Assembly: GCA_018336015.1 (NCBI GenBank)
Contig: JAGXQZ010000051.1
Coordinates: 1-64,000, forward strand
Direction: 5' to 3'
DNA length: 64,000 bases
DNA from: Algoriphagus sp.
GTDB taxonomy: Bacteria; Bacteroidota; Bacteroidia; Cytophagales; Cyclobacteriaceae
A program made the translations under genes and the position numbers. Under the pieces are notes generated by a model, which did no database searches, was not told the DNA's origin, and worked only from the letters and a program-made list of their open reading frames with translations. Each line of letters begins with the position of its first letter. Position 1 is the stretch's first letter. Below, piece by piece: positions 1-10,318 of this stretch.

Positions 1-1050
1 CAAATCCAAGGTCGGATCATACGGATCCAAGTTTTCCACTTCCTCCGCAGGTTTCTCGAGTTCCGGAGCCTTTTGAACAGTAAAGTTACCCTCCTTTACC
101 GATCGAGAGGTATTCCCTTCTTCCAACAGGTTGACTTGGGGAACATCGAAAATATCTTCTTCCTCTAATTCATCCTCTGGGAATGAAAATGAAAGCTCGG
201 GCGAGTTAGTAGCCAAAGTAGGCTTGATGTTTTCATCTTCAGAAAGGTCGATGGGGCCTGTTTTCACCTCCCATTCACTACCATCATCCAGAATATCCTC
301 CTCCTCTGGCTCCATTTCCTCTTCAAGTTCTGGGCTTGCAAAAGGATTGGGAGAAATGCCTTTTTCTTTGGATTCCAATGACAAGTCATCTTCACTTTTT
401 TCTTTCGGAGAAAACCAGTTTAACTGCTGTATGCCAAAGAATAGAACCACGAAAATCAAGAAAGCTCCAGCTATAAGGATGAAGGTGCCCATTCCCAAAA
501 AGTCATGTGAAAGCTTGGCCAGTTCATAGCCCAATCCCCCGGAAAGAAAACTCCAATACGAATATCCCTCCACCAAAATGACCGCATAGCCAGTCAGCAA
601 TCCCAACCAAGCGGTAAAGAACAAAGCAAACACCGAATATCGGGTTAGCGAAATCAGCGAAAACTTAAACGTCCACTTAAATCCAAGTAGAAACAGAAAG
701 GGCGGAAAAAGAAAAGCAGCCACTCCAAACCAGCGGTAAATCATCCAATTGGCAGCTTGAGCGCCAAGGTATCCCACCCAGTTTTTGGATTCTCTAGCAG
801 ATTCGCGGATTTCCTGATCCGGATTATTCATGACCAAACTTTGGTCTTGAGGACCATTGAGCAGGTAGGAAACAAAAGCGATGAACAAAAAAATACTGAT
901 CGAAATCAAGATGATCCCAAAGGTCAGACTTAGCTGCCTTGTATCAATTTTCCCAAAAGTAAATAAAGGCTTCCTCGGTTCAGAAGGGGCCTTCTTTCCA
1001 TTTTCGGTTTTTTTACGAAACGTATTGGTTTTGGGTGATTCGGATGCCAT
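1..1050 (-). CDS. ftsK: DNA translocase FtsK, N-terminal part (cut by window edge)
   Basis: The first 350 codons read on the minus strand from an ATG at 1050; the gene continues beyond base 1. FtsK pumps chromosome ends across the division septum and helps dimer resolution. A basic N-terminus is followed by four hydrophobic segments (about residues 40-65, 105-130, 135-160 and 180-205), the usual FtsK membrane anchor. Residues after about 210 form an acidic, Glu/Asp/Ser/Pro-rich linker, also typical. The ATPase and gamma domains lie outside the window, so the assignment rests on the anchor plus acidic linker. The first part of the frame runs back to back with the pyrD stop 53 nt away on the same strand. 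Confidence 0.8.
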   Translation of the reverse strand, partial: MASESPKTNTFRKKTENGKKAPSEPRKPLFTFGKIDTRQLSLTFGIILISISIFLFIAFVSYLLNGPQDQSLVMNNPDQEIRESARESKNWVGYLGAQAANWMIYRWFGVAAFLFPPFLFLLGFKWTFKFSLISLTRYSVFALFFTAWLGLLTGYAVILVEGYSYWSFLSGGLGYELAKLSHDFLGMGTFILIAGAFLIFVVLFFGIQQLNWFSPKEKSEDDLSLESKEKGISPNPFASPELEEEMEPEEEDILDDGSEWEVKTGPIDLSEDENIKPTLATNSPELSFSFPEDELEEEDIFDVPQVNLLEEGNTSRSVKEGNFTVQKAPELEKPAEEVENLDPYDPTLDL

Positions 1051-1103
1051 CTAAGGATGAAAGTACGAGATTAAGTTTAGCCAAAAGGCAGAAGAAAGCC
1101 AAC

Positions 1104-2144
1104 TTACCGGGAAAAATATGCCAGAAGTCCCTTCTTGATCTTTTTGATCAAGCTTGGACCCTCATAAATCATGCCCGAGTAAACCTGAACCAAGCTTGCA
1201 CCAGCTTCCAGCTTTTCGATGGCATCCTCTGCGGAGAAAATTCCCCCCACTCCCACGATTGGAAAAGCTCCATTTGACTTTTGATGCAGGTATCGGATGA
1301 CCTCCGTACTTCTTTTTCCCAACACTTTTCCACTTACTCCACCGGCACCTATTGCCTCTACTTCAGACTTGGATGTGCTCAGTTTCGAACGGTCGATGGT
1401 CGTATTGGTCGCGATGACCCCATGGATTTGGGTCTCTTGTACGATTTCGATGATATCGTCTAGTTGTCCATCGGTGAGGTCAGGAGCGATTTTCAGAAGT
1501 ATTGGTTTTGGCTTGACTTTTTGGTCGTTTGCCGATTTTACAGCAGAGAGCAGTTGCTTTAAAGGTTCTTTTTCCTGCAAATCCCGAAGATTAGGCGTGT
1601 TTGGTGAGCTGACATTGACCACAAAATAGTCTACATAAGGATGAAGAGCCTCCAGGCAATACAGGTAATCGTCCACCGCATTTTCATTGGGAGTCACTTT
1701 GTTTTTTCCAATATTTCCTCCCACAATCACATCTGACTTTCGCTTTTTCAATCGCTCCACCGCCTCAGCCACTCCCCCATTATTGAATCCCATCCGATTG
1801 ATCAGAGCTTCATCTTGGGGAAGTCTGAATAGTCTAGGTCGGGGATTTCCTTCTTGAGGCTTGGGAGTCAGGGTGCCGATCTCTATAAATCCAAAACCCA
1901 ACATGGCCATCTCATCGATCAGCTTGGCATCTTTGTCAAATCCTGCTGCCAAGCCTACTGGATTCTTGAACTTCAGCCCAAAAACCTCACGCTCGAGCCG
2001 TGGATTTTCCAATTTAAAATTCGATGAGACTAACGAATTAATGACCGGAAGATTGAAAGTGAGTTTGGTCAGATCAAAGGTAAGGTGATGGGCATCCTCC
2101 GGTTTTTTGAGAAAAAGAAGTGGTTTGAGCAGCGACTTGTACAC
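1104..2144 (-). CDS. pyrD: Dihydroorotate dehydrogenase (quinone), class 2
   Basis: Oxidises dihydroorotate to orotate in pyrimidine synthesis, passing electrons to membrane quinone. The 346-residue length and the N-terminal helical extension fit the quinone-dependent class 2. Visible motifs are GLAAGFDK (64-71), the [11 protein letters not shown] loop (94-104), NRMGFNN (116-122) and NVSSPNTP (177-184), which carries the catalytic serine of class 2 enzymes. FMN phosphate-binding glycines (GVGGI) lie near residue 300. The frame starts with GTG at 2144; no in-frame ATG lies just upstream. It sits between guaB and ftsK on the same strand, with a terminator upstream, so it is probably transcribed separately from guaB. 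Confidence 0.96.
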   Translation of the reverse strand: MYKSLLKPLLFLKKPEDAHHLTFDLTKLTFNLPVINSLVSSNFKLENPRLEREVFGLKFKNPVGLAAGFDKDAKLIDEMAMLGFGFIEIGTLTPKPQEGNPRPRLFRLPQDEALINRMGFNNGGVAEAVERLKKRKSDVIVGGNIGKNKVTPNENAVDDYLYCLEALHPYVDYFVVNVSSPNTPNLRDLQEKEPLKQLLSAVKSANDQKVKPKPILLKIAPDLTDGQLDDIIEIVQETQIHGVIATNTTIDRSKLSTSKSEVEAIGAGGVSGKVLGKRSTEVIRYLHQKSNGAFPIVGVGGIFSAEDAIEKLEAGASLVQVYSGMIYEGPSLIKKIKKGLLAYFSR

Positions 2145-2214
2145 AGAATCGAGGGTTTTTGGTGGGTTGGTTAGATCAGGAATTCCGTCCCGAAAATAGG
2201 CATTGGGAGGAGAA

Positions 2215-2249
2215 CAAAAAACGAAACCGGCCCTTTGAGAACCGGTTTC
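2215..2249 (-). terminator. Rho-independent terminator after guaB
   Basis: An 8-bp GAAACCGG/CCGGTTTC stem (arms 2223-2230 and 2242-2249) with an 11-nt loop is followed on the minus strand by a run of T (A-run at 2216-2221). It lies 6 nt beyond the guaB stop. Confidence 0.8.
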
Positions 2250-2255
2250 TGAAGA

Positions 2256-3758
<1,503 letters not shown>

Positions 3759-3770
3759 CTATTTGCCCGT

Positions 3771-3778
3771 CAAAGTTA
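3771..3778 (-). promoter_or_regulatory. Bacteroidota -7 element upstream of guaB
   Basis: TAACTTTG on the minus strand matches the TAnnTTTG consensus of the primary sigma factor of Bacteroidota. Transcription would begin about 30 nt before the guaB ATG. No clear TTTG -33 element is visible at the usual spacing. Confidence 0.5.
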
Positions 3779-3883
3779 CACACAAAAACTTTTGCCGTAC
3801 CAGAAAAAAACAAAATAAATGAGCTTGACCGAGAATAAATCCTGTCGGTTTTGAAATAAGGTTTGGAAACCAAATGGATTCCA

Positions 3884-3922
3884 TAAAAAAATTCCATCCT
3901 TCTTTTCGGAAGGATGGAATTT
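3884..3922 (-). terminator. Rho-independent terminator after rsmB-like gene
   Basis: A perfect 14-bp inverted repeat (arms 3889-3902 and 3909-3922) with a 6-nt loop is followed on the minus strand by a T-run. It ends the transcription unit of the methyltransferase whose stop is at 3966. Confidence 0.85.
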
Positions 3923-3965
3923 GAAAATGGGCTTTTGCCCACTAGGTAAGTTCTTAGAGTATTTT

Positions 3966-5153
3966 CTATTTCTTTCGAAGTCTCGCAATATAAAAACCGT
4001 CAAAGCCACTTTCCTGAGCCAATACTTTTTTGTCTTCGATCAGCTCAAAATCTTTACCCGCTTCACTTTCCAGAAATTTTTTGACTTGAAGCTCATTTTC
4101 GGAAGGCAAAATGCTACAGGTCGCATAGACCAATTGTCCACCTTTTTTCAGCATGGAAGGATAGGTTTGGAGAATCTCCTGCTGGGTTTGCTGGACTTTT
4201 TCGATGGATTCCAGAGAAAGCTTCCATTTGGTATCCGGATTTCGGCGAAGTACGCCAAGACCAGAACAAGGCACATCCAACAGCAATCGATCTGCGGATT
4301 CCTTCAGACGCTTGATGGTTTTGGTCCCTTCAATCACTTTGGGTTCAAAGATCGATACGCCATTTCTTCTTGCACGGAGTTTGGCTTGCTGCAGCTTCCA
4401 TTCTTCTACGTCCATGGAAATCACTTTTCCTTTGTTTTCCATCAAAGCGGCTAGATGCAGTGATTTTCCTCCTGCACCTGCACAGGCATCGATGACTCTC
4501 ATCCCTGGTTCCACCGCCAAAGCCGCTGCTACCAATTGAGAACTGGCATCCTGAACTTCAAAAAGTCCTTCTTTGAAAGCAGGATGGCGAAACACATTCT
4601 GCCGCTCTTCCAAAATCAATGCATCCGGATAACCTTTGACGATGTAAGTATTGATTCCATCGTCGGCCAATCGATTTTTCAACCTTTCTCGGGTAGTTTT
4701 TAGGGTATTAACACGAAGCACTACTTCCGCTTCCTCGTTGAGGGCGTGAATTTCAGGCTCCCATTTTTCTCCCAATTCCTTAGAGCCCAACTTTTGAAGC
4801 CATTCAGGAATGGATTCCAGCAGACCAGGATCGGTGATGGCTTCATATTTTCCTTTAATCTTTTCCGGGTGAATTCGCTCAAACTCCTCCCAATCCGGTA
4901 AGGCATTGCCCTGCATGATCCAATACGTACCAAACAGATCCCAGTAGTTGGAAGAAGGGCTGAGGTGCTTGATTAGTCTCCACCACCTCACCATTTCATA
5001 AGTAGTCTCCGCAATGAAGGATCGGTCTTTAGCCCCCCACTTTGGGTTGGACTTCAGTGTCCGTTCAATCACTTTATCAGCATATTGACCTTCTTCAAAA
5101 ATGGCTTGCAGTGCGGTATGAACTCCGCGGATGGTGTTGTTATGTAACTTCAT
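3966..5153 (-). CDS. RsmB/NOP-family RNA (cytosine-5) methyltransferase
   Basis: S-adenosylmethionine-dependent m5C methyltransferase, most likely of 16S rRNA. It has an N-terminal NusB-like helical region (to about 140), then the Rossmann core with DACAGAGG (about 222-229), the catalytic DVPCSG (about 293-298) and the second-Cys motif YATCSILPSEN (about 343-353). Both family cysteines are present. The frame can extend to a TTG at 5174, but the ATG at 5153 is preferred: a TAnnTTTG promoter element at 5172-5179 would put the transcript start between the two. It is divergent from prmC, another translation-related methyltransferase. The exact rRNA target cannot be told from sequence. Confidence 0.9.
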   Translation of the reverse strand: MKLHNNTIRGVHTALQAIFEEGQYADKVIERTLKSNPKWGAKDRSFIAETTYEMVRWWRLIKHLSPSSNYWDLFGTYWIMQGNALPDWEEFERIHPEKIKGKYEAITDPGLLESIPEWLQKLGSKELGEKWEPEIHALNEEAEVVLRVNTLKTTRERLKNRLADDGINTYIVKGYPDALILEERQNVFRHPAFKEGLFEVQDASSQLVAAALAVEPGMRVIDACAGAGGKSLHLAALMENKGKVISMDVEEWKLQQAKLRARRNGVSIFEPKVIEGTKTIKRLKESADRLLLDVPCSGLGVLRRNPDTKWKLSLESIEKVQQTQQEILQTYPSMLKKGGQLVYATCSILPSENELQVKKFLESEAGKDFELIEDKKVLAQESGFDGFYIARLRKK

Positions 5154-5171
5154 GGAAAACTGATTCTCACG

Positions 5172-5179
5172 CAAAGGTA
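5172..5179 (-). promoter_or_regulatory. -7 element for the rsmB-like gene
   Basis: TACCTTTG on the minus strand fits TAnnTTTG. It overlaps the alternative TTG start, which argues for the downstream ATG at 5153 and a very short leader. Confidence 0.45.
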
Positions 5180-5239
5180 AGGGTAATTCTGGGAGGATGG
5201 CTTTTTGGAAGATTTCTCAAAAAAAAGCCTACGTCTGTT

Positions 5240-5247
5240 TACCTTTG
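5240..5247 (+). promoter_or_regulatory. Possible -7 element for prmC
   Basis: TACCTTTG on the plus strand fits TAnnTTTG but ends only 3 nt before the prmC ATG. Use of it would give a leaderless message. The same octamer serves the divergent gene on the other strand, so this could be chance. Confidence 0.3.
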
Positions 5248-5250
5248 GAA

Positions 5251-6093
5251 ATGCCTATTTCATATCAAGAACTTTCACAAAAAATGGCGGAGGAGCTCAT
5301 TCCACTTTATCCCGAAAATGAGTCACTGACTTTGGTGGAGTGGCTTTTGGAACATCATCTTGGAATGCGGCGAGTGGATATGATGCATTTTTTGGAGGAA
5401 AAAGATCTGCCAAAAGCGTTACTTACTGATTTAGAACATTTGAAAACAGGCAGACCCATCCAATATATCCTTGGACACGGTCCTTTTTACGGACGGGAAT
5501 TTGAAGTCACGCACGATACCCTAATTCCAAGAAACGAAACCGAGGAATTGGTACACCTGATTATCAAGGAGAATCCGGGAAGAGGAAAAAAGATTTTGGA
5601 TATAGGTACAGGCACAGGTTGCATTCCCATCACGCTAAATTTGGAAATGAAGGACTCAGTGGTGTACGGATTGGATGTCTCAGAAGGGGCGTTGGAAGTG
5701 GCGAGACGAAATGCAAAAAAACTACATGCAGGGGTAAACTTCCTGAAATGTGACATCCTTAACGAACTACCCTCCTTTTCAGAATTGGACATTTTAGCTT
5801 CCAATCCGCCTTATGTCCCTCAGAAAGATAGACACGAAATGCACCGCAATGTGGTTGATTTTGAGCCGCACTTAGCACTTTTTGTACCTGATGAGGATCC
5901 TTTGATTTTTTATCGGGTGATTGGAGAAAAAGGAAAATTTTTGCTGAAAAAAGGTGGCCGACTTTATCTTGAAATTTATGAAAGGGCCGGAAAAGAAATC
6001 CGATCACTTTTGGAAAAACAAGGTTATGACCAAGTGACCATCCATTCTGACCTTAATGGAAAAGACCGCATGATTACTGCAAATTGGAATTAA
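5251..6093 (+). CDS. prmC: Peptide chain release factor N5-glutamine methyltransferase
   Basis: Methylates the GGQ glutamine of release factors RF1 and RF2. The protein of 280 residues has the N-terminal helical domain, IPRNETEELV (about 92-101), the SAM-binding GTGTGC (about 119-124) and the catalytic NPPY (about 175-178), which coordinates the target glutamine. An in-frame start at 5197 exists, but the ATG at 5251 gives the family-length N-terminus and is chosen. Divergent from the rsmB-like gene. Confidence 0.95.
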   Translation: MPISYQELSQKMAEELIPLYPENESLTLVEWLLEHHLGMRRVDMMHFLEEKDLPKALLTDLEHLKTGRPIQYILGHGPFYGREFEVTHDTLIPRNETEELVHLIIKENPGRGKKILDIGTGTGCIPITLNLEMKDSVVYGLDVSEGALEVARRNAKKLHAGVNFLKCDILNELPSFSELDILASNPPYVPQKDRHEMHRNVVDFEPHLALFVPDEDPLIFYRVIGEKGKFLLKKGGRLYLEIYERAGKEIRSLLEKQGYDQVTIHSDLNGKDRMITANWN

Positions 6094-6118
6094 TTTTACC
6101 TATCAAACCTACCTATTC

Positions 6119-6520
6119 ATGAAAAACAACAAGCTTAGAGAACTGGGAATATTAGGAGTCAGGCTGTTAGCTGGCGGAATGATGTTGACACATGGCATTT
6201 CGAAGATTGGAAGGCTTTTGGGCGAAGGCCCAGTAGAGTTTGCCGATCCATTTGGACTAGGGCCTGAGATCAGCTTAATCTTGGCTATTTTCTCCGAGTT
6301 CTTGTGTGCAATCCTCATTATGATTGGTTTTAAAACCAGGCTGGCTACAATTCCCTTGATGATCACCATGCTAGTGGCTGCCTTTTATGCCCATGGTGAT
6401 GATCCTTTTGGGGAAAAAGAATTATCCTTAGTTTACTTCACCGCTTATCTTGGGATTTTAATTTTGGGTGGAGGGAAATATTCTTTTGATTGGTACCTGG
6501 AAACTCTGAAAAAGCAATAA
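6119..6520 (+). CDS. DoxX family membrane protein
   Basis: A 133-residue protein with four hydrophobic segments (about 10-30, 50-70, 75-92 and 105-122). The N-terminal LGVRLLAGGMMLTHGISK pattern is the hallmark of the DoxX family, whose members are linked to thiol redox balance and quinone chemistry. It follows prmC by 25 nt and may be co-transcribed with it. The specific function is unknown. A strong terminator follows. Confidence 0.85.
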   Translation: MKNNKLRELGILGVRLLAGGMMLTHGISKIGRLLGEGPVEFADPFGLGPEISLILAIFSEFLCAILIMIGFKTRLATIPLMITMLVAAFYAHGDDPFGEKELSLVYFTAYLGILILGGGKYSFDWYLETLKKQ

Positions 6521-6548
6521 AATTCATAAAACAGATAATAAAAAGCAT

Positions 6549-6575
6549 AAATACCCAATTGTGGGTATTTTTTTT
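6549..6575 (+). terminator. Rho-independent terminator after doxX-like gene
   Basis: An AAATACCC/GGGTATTT stem with a 6-nt loop is followed by eight T. It lies 28 nt after the DoxX stop. Confidence 0.85.
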
Positions 6576-6685
6576 ATCCTTTGTCGTCCTAATTTGCAAG
6601 AGATAAAGAAGCTAGCAAACTATTTGCTCCGTTTGGGAATGGATTCAATATTCCCAGTATCTGACAAAAGAAATTCGACCAAAAT

Positions 6686-6895
6686 TTGAAAAGGAGAGAA
6701 ATACGTAAACTGAGGCAAAAAATTGACTTTTTGAGGAAGTCTCATCAAGACAAAATTGACCTCAAACTAAATGATATCAGGCAAAAAAGAGAAGAAAAGC
6801 TTAGGCGGTTCCGTTTAAATTATCTTCCACTTTGTCTTGACGAGGATTTGGAGCGGTATGCAAAATACTTTGCAGAAGGAGAAGGACACGACTAG
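6686..6895 (+). CDS. Small basic helical protein of unknown function
   Basis: A 69-residue frame starting at TTG 6686, very rich in Lys/Arg/Glu and predicted to be a long charged helix in residues 1-45, with a less charged tail. There is no ATG start in frame, so the true start is uncertain and the protein could be shorter. The clean terminator immediately after its stop supports that it is a real transcription unit. No family recognised. Confidence 0.45.
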   Translation: MKRREIRKLRQKIDFLRKSHQDKIDLKLNDIRQKREEKLRRFRLNYLPLCLDEDLERYAKYFAEGEGHD

Positions 6896-6922
6896 AGAGG
6901 AGCACAACTCCTCTTTTTTTTT
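6896..6922 (+). terminator. Rho-independent terminator
   Basis: A perfect 7-bp stem AGAGGAG/CTCCTCT (6896-6902 and 6908-6914) with a 5-nt loop runs into a T-tract. It begins at the base after the stop codon of the small basic gene. Confidence 0.85.
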
Positions 6923-6983
6923 GATATTAAACAGTGTTTGCCATAAACATCCATAATTGCCCTGAAGATATCCCCCGAAAAAC

Positions 6984-7019
6984 AAAAAAGCCCTATACTG
7001 AACGTATAAGGCCTTTTTT
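6984..7019. terminator. Bidirectional hairpin terminator
   Basis: A stem formed by AAAAAGCCCTATAC and GTATAAGGCCTTTTT with A and T tracts on both sides. On the minus strand it would directly follow the tRNA-like fragment at 7021-7037, the order expected for a tRNA gene and its terminator. Confidence 0.65.
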
Positions 7020-7020
7020 G

Positions 7021-7037
7021 TAGCGGGAACAGGACTC
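7021..7037 (-). other. Fragment resembling the 3' end of an initiator tRNA
   Basis: Read on the minus strand, this ends in AGTCCTGTTCCCGCTAC, the T-arm and acceptor 3' strand pattern of Bacteroidota initiator tRNA genes as recalled from family knowledge. The homology stops abruptly at about 7038 and no other part of a tRNA follows. A tRNA 3' tip next to its terminator, with the body missing, is the footprint left at one end of an element integrated into a tRNA gene. The identification is from memory and short. Confidence 0.35.
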
Positions 7038-7334
7038 TTTTAAATAATTGATTTTCAGCGTATTATTAATCATGGAGGACAAATAAGGGGACAGACTCAT
7101 TTTGGCAGAAAAATTTTAAATCCATTTGAATTTATTTTAATCATACTGTAGGATTCTTTCCAAAACTAAGATTTATGAGGTATTCTAAAGGCTAGAATCT
7201 TGGAAGATTTTTTTCTTTTTGTTGTTTAGGGCTGAAAACCTAAAGACTTCTGTTGGGTATTTACCGGAATCAAACAATCAAATTTTGAATGTTCCGTCGG
7301 TTAGCCAAATTTCTATCCTCGAACAATTCGTATG

Positions 7335-7370
7335 GTACGTGAGGTACGAAGCGTACGAACTGTACGAGTG
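7335..7370. repeat. Four GTACG motifs at exact 9-bp spacing
   Basis: GTACG begins at 7335, 7344, 7353 and 7362, each followed by four variable bases. The motif is nearly self-complementary, so cruciform pairing or binding of a protein with 9-10 bp periodicity is possible. It lies about 240 bp upstream of the aldo/keto reductase start. Confidence 0.7.
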
Positions 7371-7580
7371 AAGGAGCCTTTCTTTTTCTTTTTGCTGTTT
7401 AATCAACCTTAGTAAAAAAATCACCCCCTTATGCTTTCAAAAATAACTAGCAACCTGAGGGCTCACTGTGTTGACTGATTAATACTTACAAATTTCACTT
7501 GGAAACAATAAGATTTGATTACGATAAGCATTTGTTTGATTTCGGTAATTTATTCTAGGGATAACAGATGAATTTTGTAA

Positions 7581-8594
<1,014 letters not shown>

Positions 8595-8688
8595 CTCAGG
8601 AAAAGAAGAAGGTTTAAAAAAATACTTTTTGAGTTTAGTCAAGGTTAAAGACTCCACCAATAGGTACCGCTTAAGAAAAGTCAGAATC

Positions 8689-8813
8689 CTAATTCACCGA
8701 CTCCCGATACTCCTTGGGCGACATGCCCACCTGCAGTTTGAATAAGCAGGTGAAATGCTGGGGATATTTGAAGCCAAGTCCATAAGCGATCTCGCTGAGG
8801 GAGATTTTCAGGA
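8689..8813 (-). pseudogene. Remnant of an AraC-family regulator 3' end
   Basis: On the minus strand these bases encode the last ~40 residues of an AraC-type HTH domain (SEIAYGLGFKYPQHFT ... GMSPKEYRESVN, stop at 8689-8691). They match the 3' end of the intact regulator at 11255-12157 almost codon for codon. The homology ends near 8813, with no start or upstream domain. This is a partial duplication left 2.5 kb from the intact gene. Confidence 0.85.
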
Positions 8814-8862
8814 TAATAGTCAGAAAAACTATTTTGTTGAGGATTGAAATCCTAAGAATTGA

Positions 8863-8886
8863 GTCTGCCTAACGGCAAAGGCAGAC
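8863..8886. repeat. Short inverted repeat
   Basis: GTCTGCC at 8863-8869 pairs with GGCAGAC at 8880-8886 around a 10-nt loop. No T-tract follows, so it is a hairpin of unknown role between the AraC remnant and the Crp/Fnr gene. Confidence 0.55.
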
Positions 8887-8978
8887 AGCCCAACTCTTTC
8901 TTCGTCCTCTAGAAAGAACCTAAATCATTTTGGCTTGGGAAAATAGAAAAGTTAATTTTCAAAAAAGTCTCCAAGCCT

Positions 8979-9560
8979 ATGAGTTTTCCCGCTCTTTTCT
9001 CCTATTTGGAAAGTATCATGCCTTTTTCAGATTCAGAAAGGGAGGTGATCGCAAGCAAATTCTCTCCGCTGGAAATCAAAAGAAAACACAAGCTCTTAAT
9101 ATCGGGTAAGGTCTGTAACGCATATTTTTTTGTGGTTTCAGGCTGTTTTAGAATGTATGGAGTAGATGATAAAGGCTACGAACACAACATACAGTTTGCC
9201 GCTGATCGTGACTGGATCGCCGATATCGGCAGTTTTTACAGCCAAAAACCCAGTCAATTGAATATTGAGGCGCTGGAATCTTCCTTGGTATTACGCATTG
9301 CCCAGTCAGACCTCTATGAGCTTTTTTCCTCCCAGCCAAAGCTCAACCGAATCTTTAAAATAATGATTGAAAACAAGTACATCGAGCTTCAAAATCGTGT
9401 ACTTCAAAATTTCAGCTCAACTGCTGAGGAACGATATTTGGCTTTCTTGGAACATTATCCTCATCTTAAAAACCGGCTGCCAAATACTCAAATCGCCTCT
9501 TATTTGGGAATCACTCCCGAATTTTTGAGCAAAATCAGAAAAGACCTCAGAGATAGCTGA
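8979..9560 (+). CDS. Crp/Fnr family transcriptional regulator
   Basis: A 193-residue protein with an N-terminal cyclic-nucleotide-binding-like beta barrel (about 10-115), a long dimerisation helix (about 118-145) and a short C-terminal HTH (about 160-190, with the TQIASYLGITPEFLSKIRK recognition region). This compact form is common in Bacteroidota. Residues that bind cAMP in Crp are not conserved, so the ligand is unknown. It precedes the DinB-like gene on the same strand by 80 nt and may control the following enzymes. Confidence 0.88.
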   Translation: MSFPALFSYLESIMPFSDSEREVIASKFSPLEIKRKHKLLISGKVCNAYFFVVSGCFRMYGVDDKGYEHNIQFAADRDWIADIGSFYSQKPSQLNIEALESSLVLRIAQSDLYELFSSQPKLNRIFKIMIENKYIELQNRVLQNFSSTAEERYLAFLEHYPHLKNRLPNTQIASYLGITPEFLSKIRKDLRDS

Positions 9561-9640
9561 GTATTTTCTTAAGATAGATTAAGGGTAGGACCACAAAGAT
9601 TACCTGAACTTTGCCATCGTAATAAAAACCTAATTATACG

Positions 9641-10162
9641 ATGAAAACCTCCTTAATCCTTGTATTTCTGATTTCTATGACCACCTTCGCACAGGCACAA
9701 TCGTCCGTCGAGGACATGATTAAAGACTGGGAACGCGCCAAAGCCTACACCAAAGAATATCTTGACGCCATGCCAGCTGAAGGCTATTCGCTCAAGCCAG
9801 CCGCCGAGATGCGCTCATTTGCCCAGCAAATGCTTCACCTGACAGATGGAAATTACGGGTTTGCATCAGCTGCCACCGGAGTAGCTAGCCCAGTTAGCAT
9901 GGGAGAATCCGAAAAAGCCACAGACCAATCCAAAGAAAATGTAACCAAACTTGTGATGGCAGGCTATGATTTTGTGATCAACAGCATCAAAACCATGACT
10001 CCAGCCCAAATTGCAGAAAGCACCACTCTTTTCGGACAATTTGAAATGAGCAAAGGCAAGGCATTGGAAAAATGCTTTGAGCATCAGACCCACCACAGAG
10101 GACAGACGACCGTGTATCTTCGCTTGGCCGGAGCGACTCCTCCTCAAGAAAAGTTGTTTTAA
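9641..10162 (+). CDS. Secreted DinB-fold protein
   Basis: A 173-residue protein with a Sec signal peptide (cleavage near residue 20, AQA/QSS). The mature part is a four-helix DinB/YfiT-like bundle with the three metal-ligand histidines at about 66, 148 and 152 (MLHLTDGN and FEHQTHHRGQ). The family includes metal-dependent thiol transferases, for example with bacillithiol; the exported form here has no assigned substrate. A long hairpin lies 17 nt downstream. Confidence 0.85.
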   Translation: MKTSLILVFLISMTTFAQAQSSVEDMIKDWERAKAYTKEYLDAMPAEGYSLKPAAEMRSFAQQMLHLTDGNYGFASAATGVASPVSMGESEKATDQSKENVTKLVMAGYDFVINSIKTMTPAQIAESTTLFGQFEMSKGKALEKCFEHQTHHRGQTTVYLRLAGATPPQEKLF

Positions 10163-10178
10163 CCCTTTCTCCTAGCAG

Positions 10179-10209
10179 ACTTTTCCAAAGTTTGAAACTT
10201 TGGAAAAGT
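10179..10209. terminator. Near-perfect 31-bp palindrome, probable terminator or dispersed repeat
   Basis: Two 15-base arms around a single central G (centre 10194) form one of the most perfect palindromes in the window. It follows the DinB-like stop by 17 nt. The T-tract is weak, so it may be a mobile palindromic repeat used as a terminator. Confidence 0.6.
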
Positions 10210-10318
10210 TCTCCTTCACTTTCAGGCTTTAAATCAAAAAGCCTTCCCCACACCAAGCTTTCCACCCAACTCATAGATCCAAAATCAATTGGATGGAATC
10301 TACTTAACCCCTAGCAAC

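Noticed and set aside
131..529. Ser-rich plus-strand frame over the ftsK linker
   Set aside because: It is the complement of the acidic FtsK linker.
3921..4454. 177-residue plus-strand frame
   Set aside because: It is antisense to the rsmB-like gene and matches no family.
7087..7103. Insertion sequence end
   Set aside because: A short GGGGACAGAC-type string alone, with no transposase or inverted repeats.
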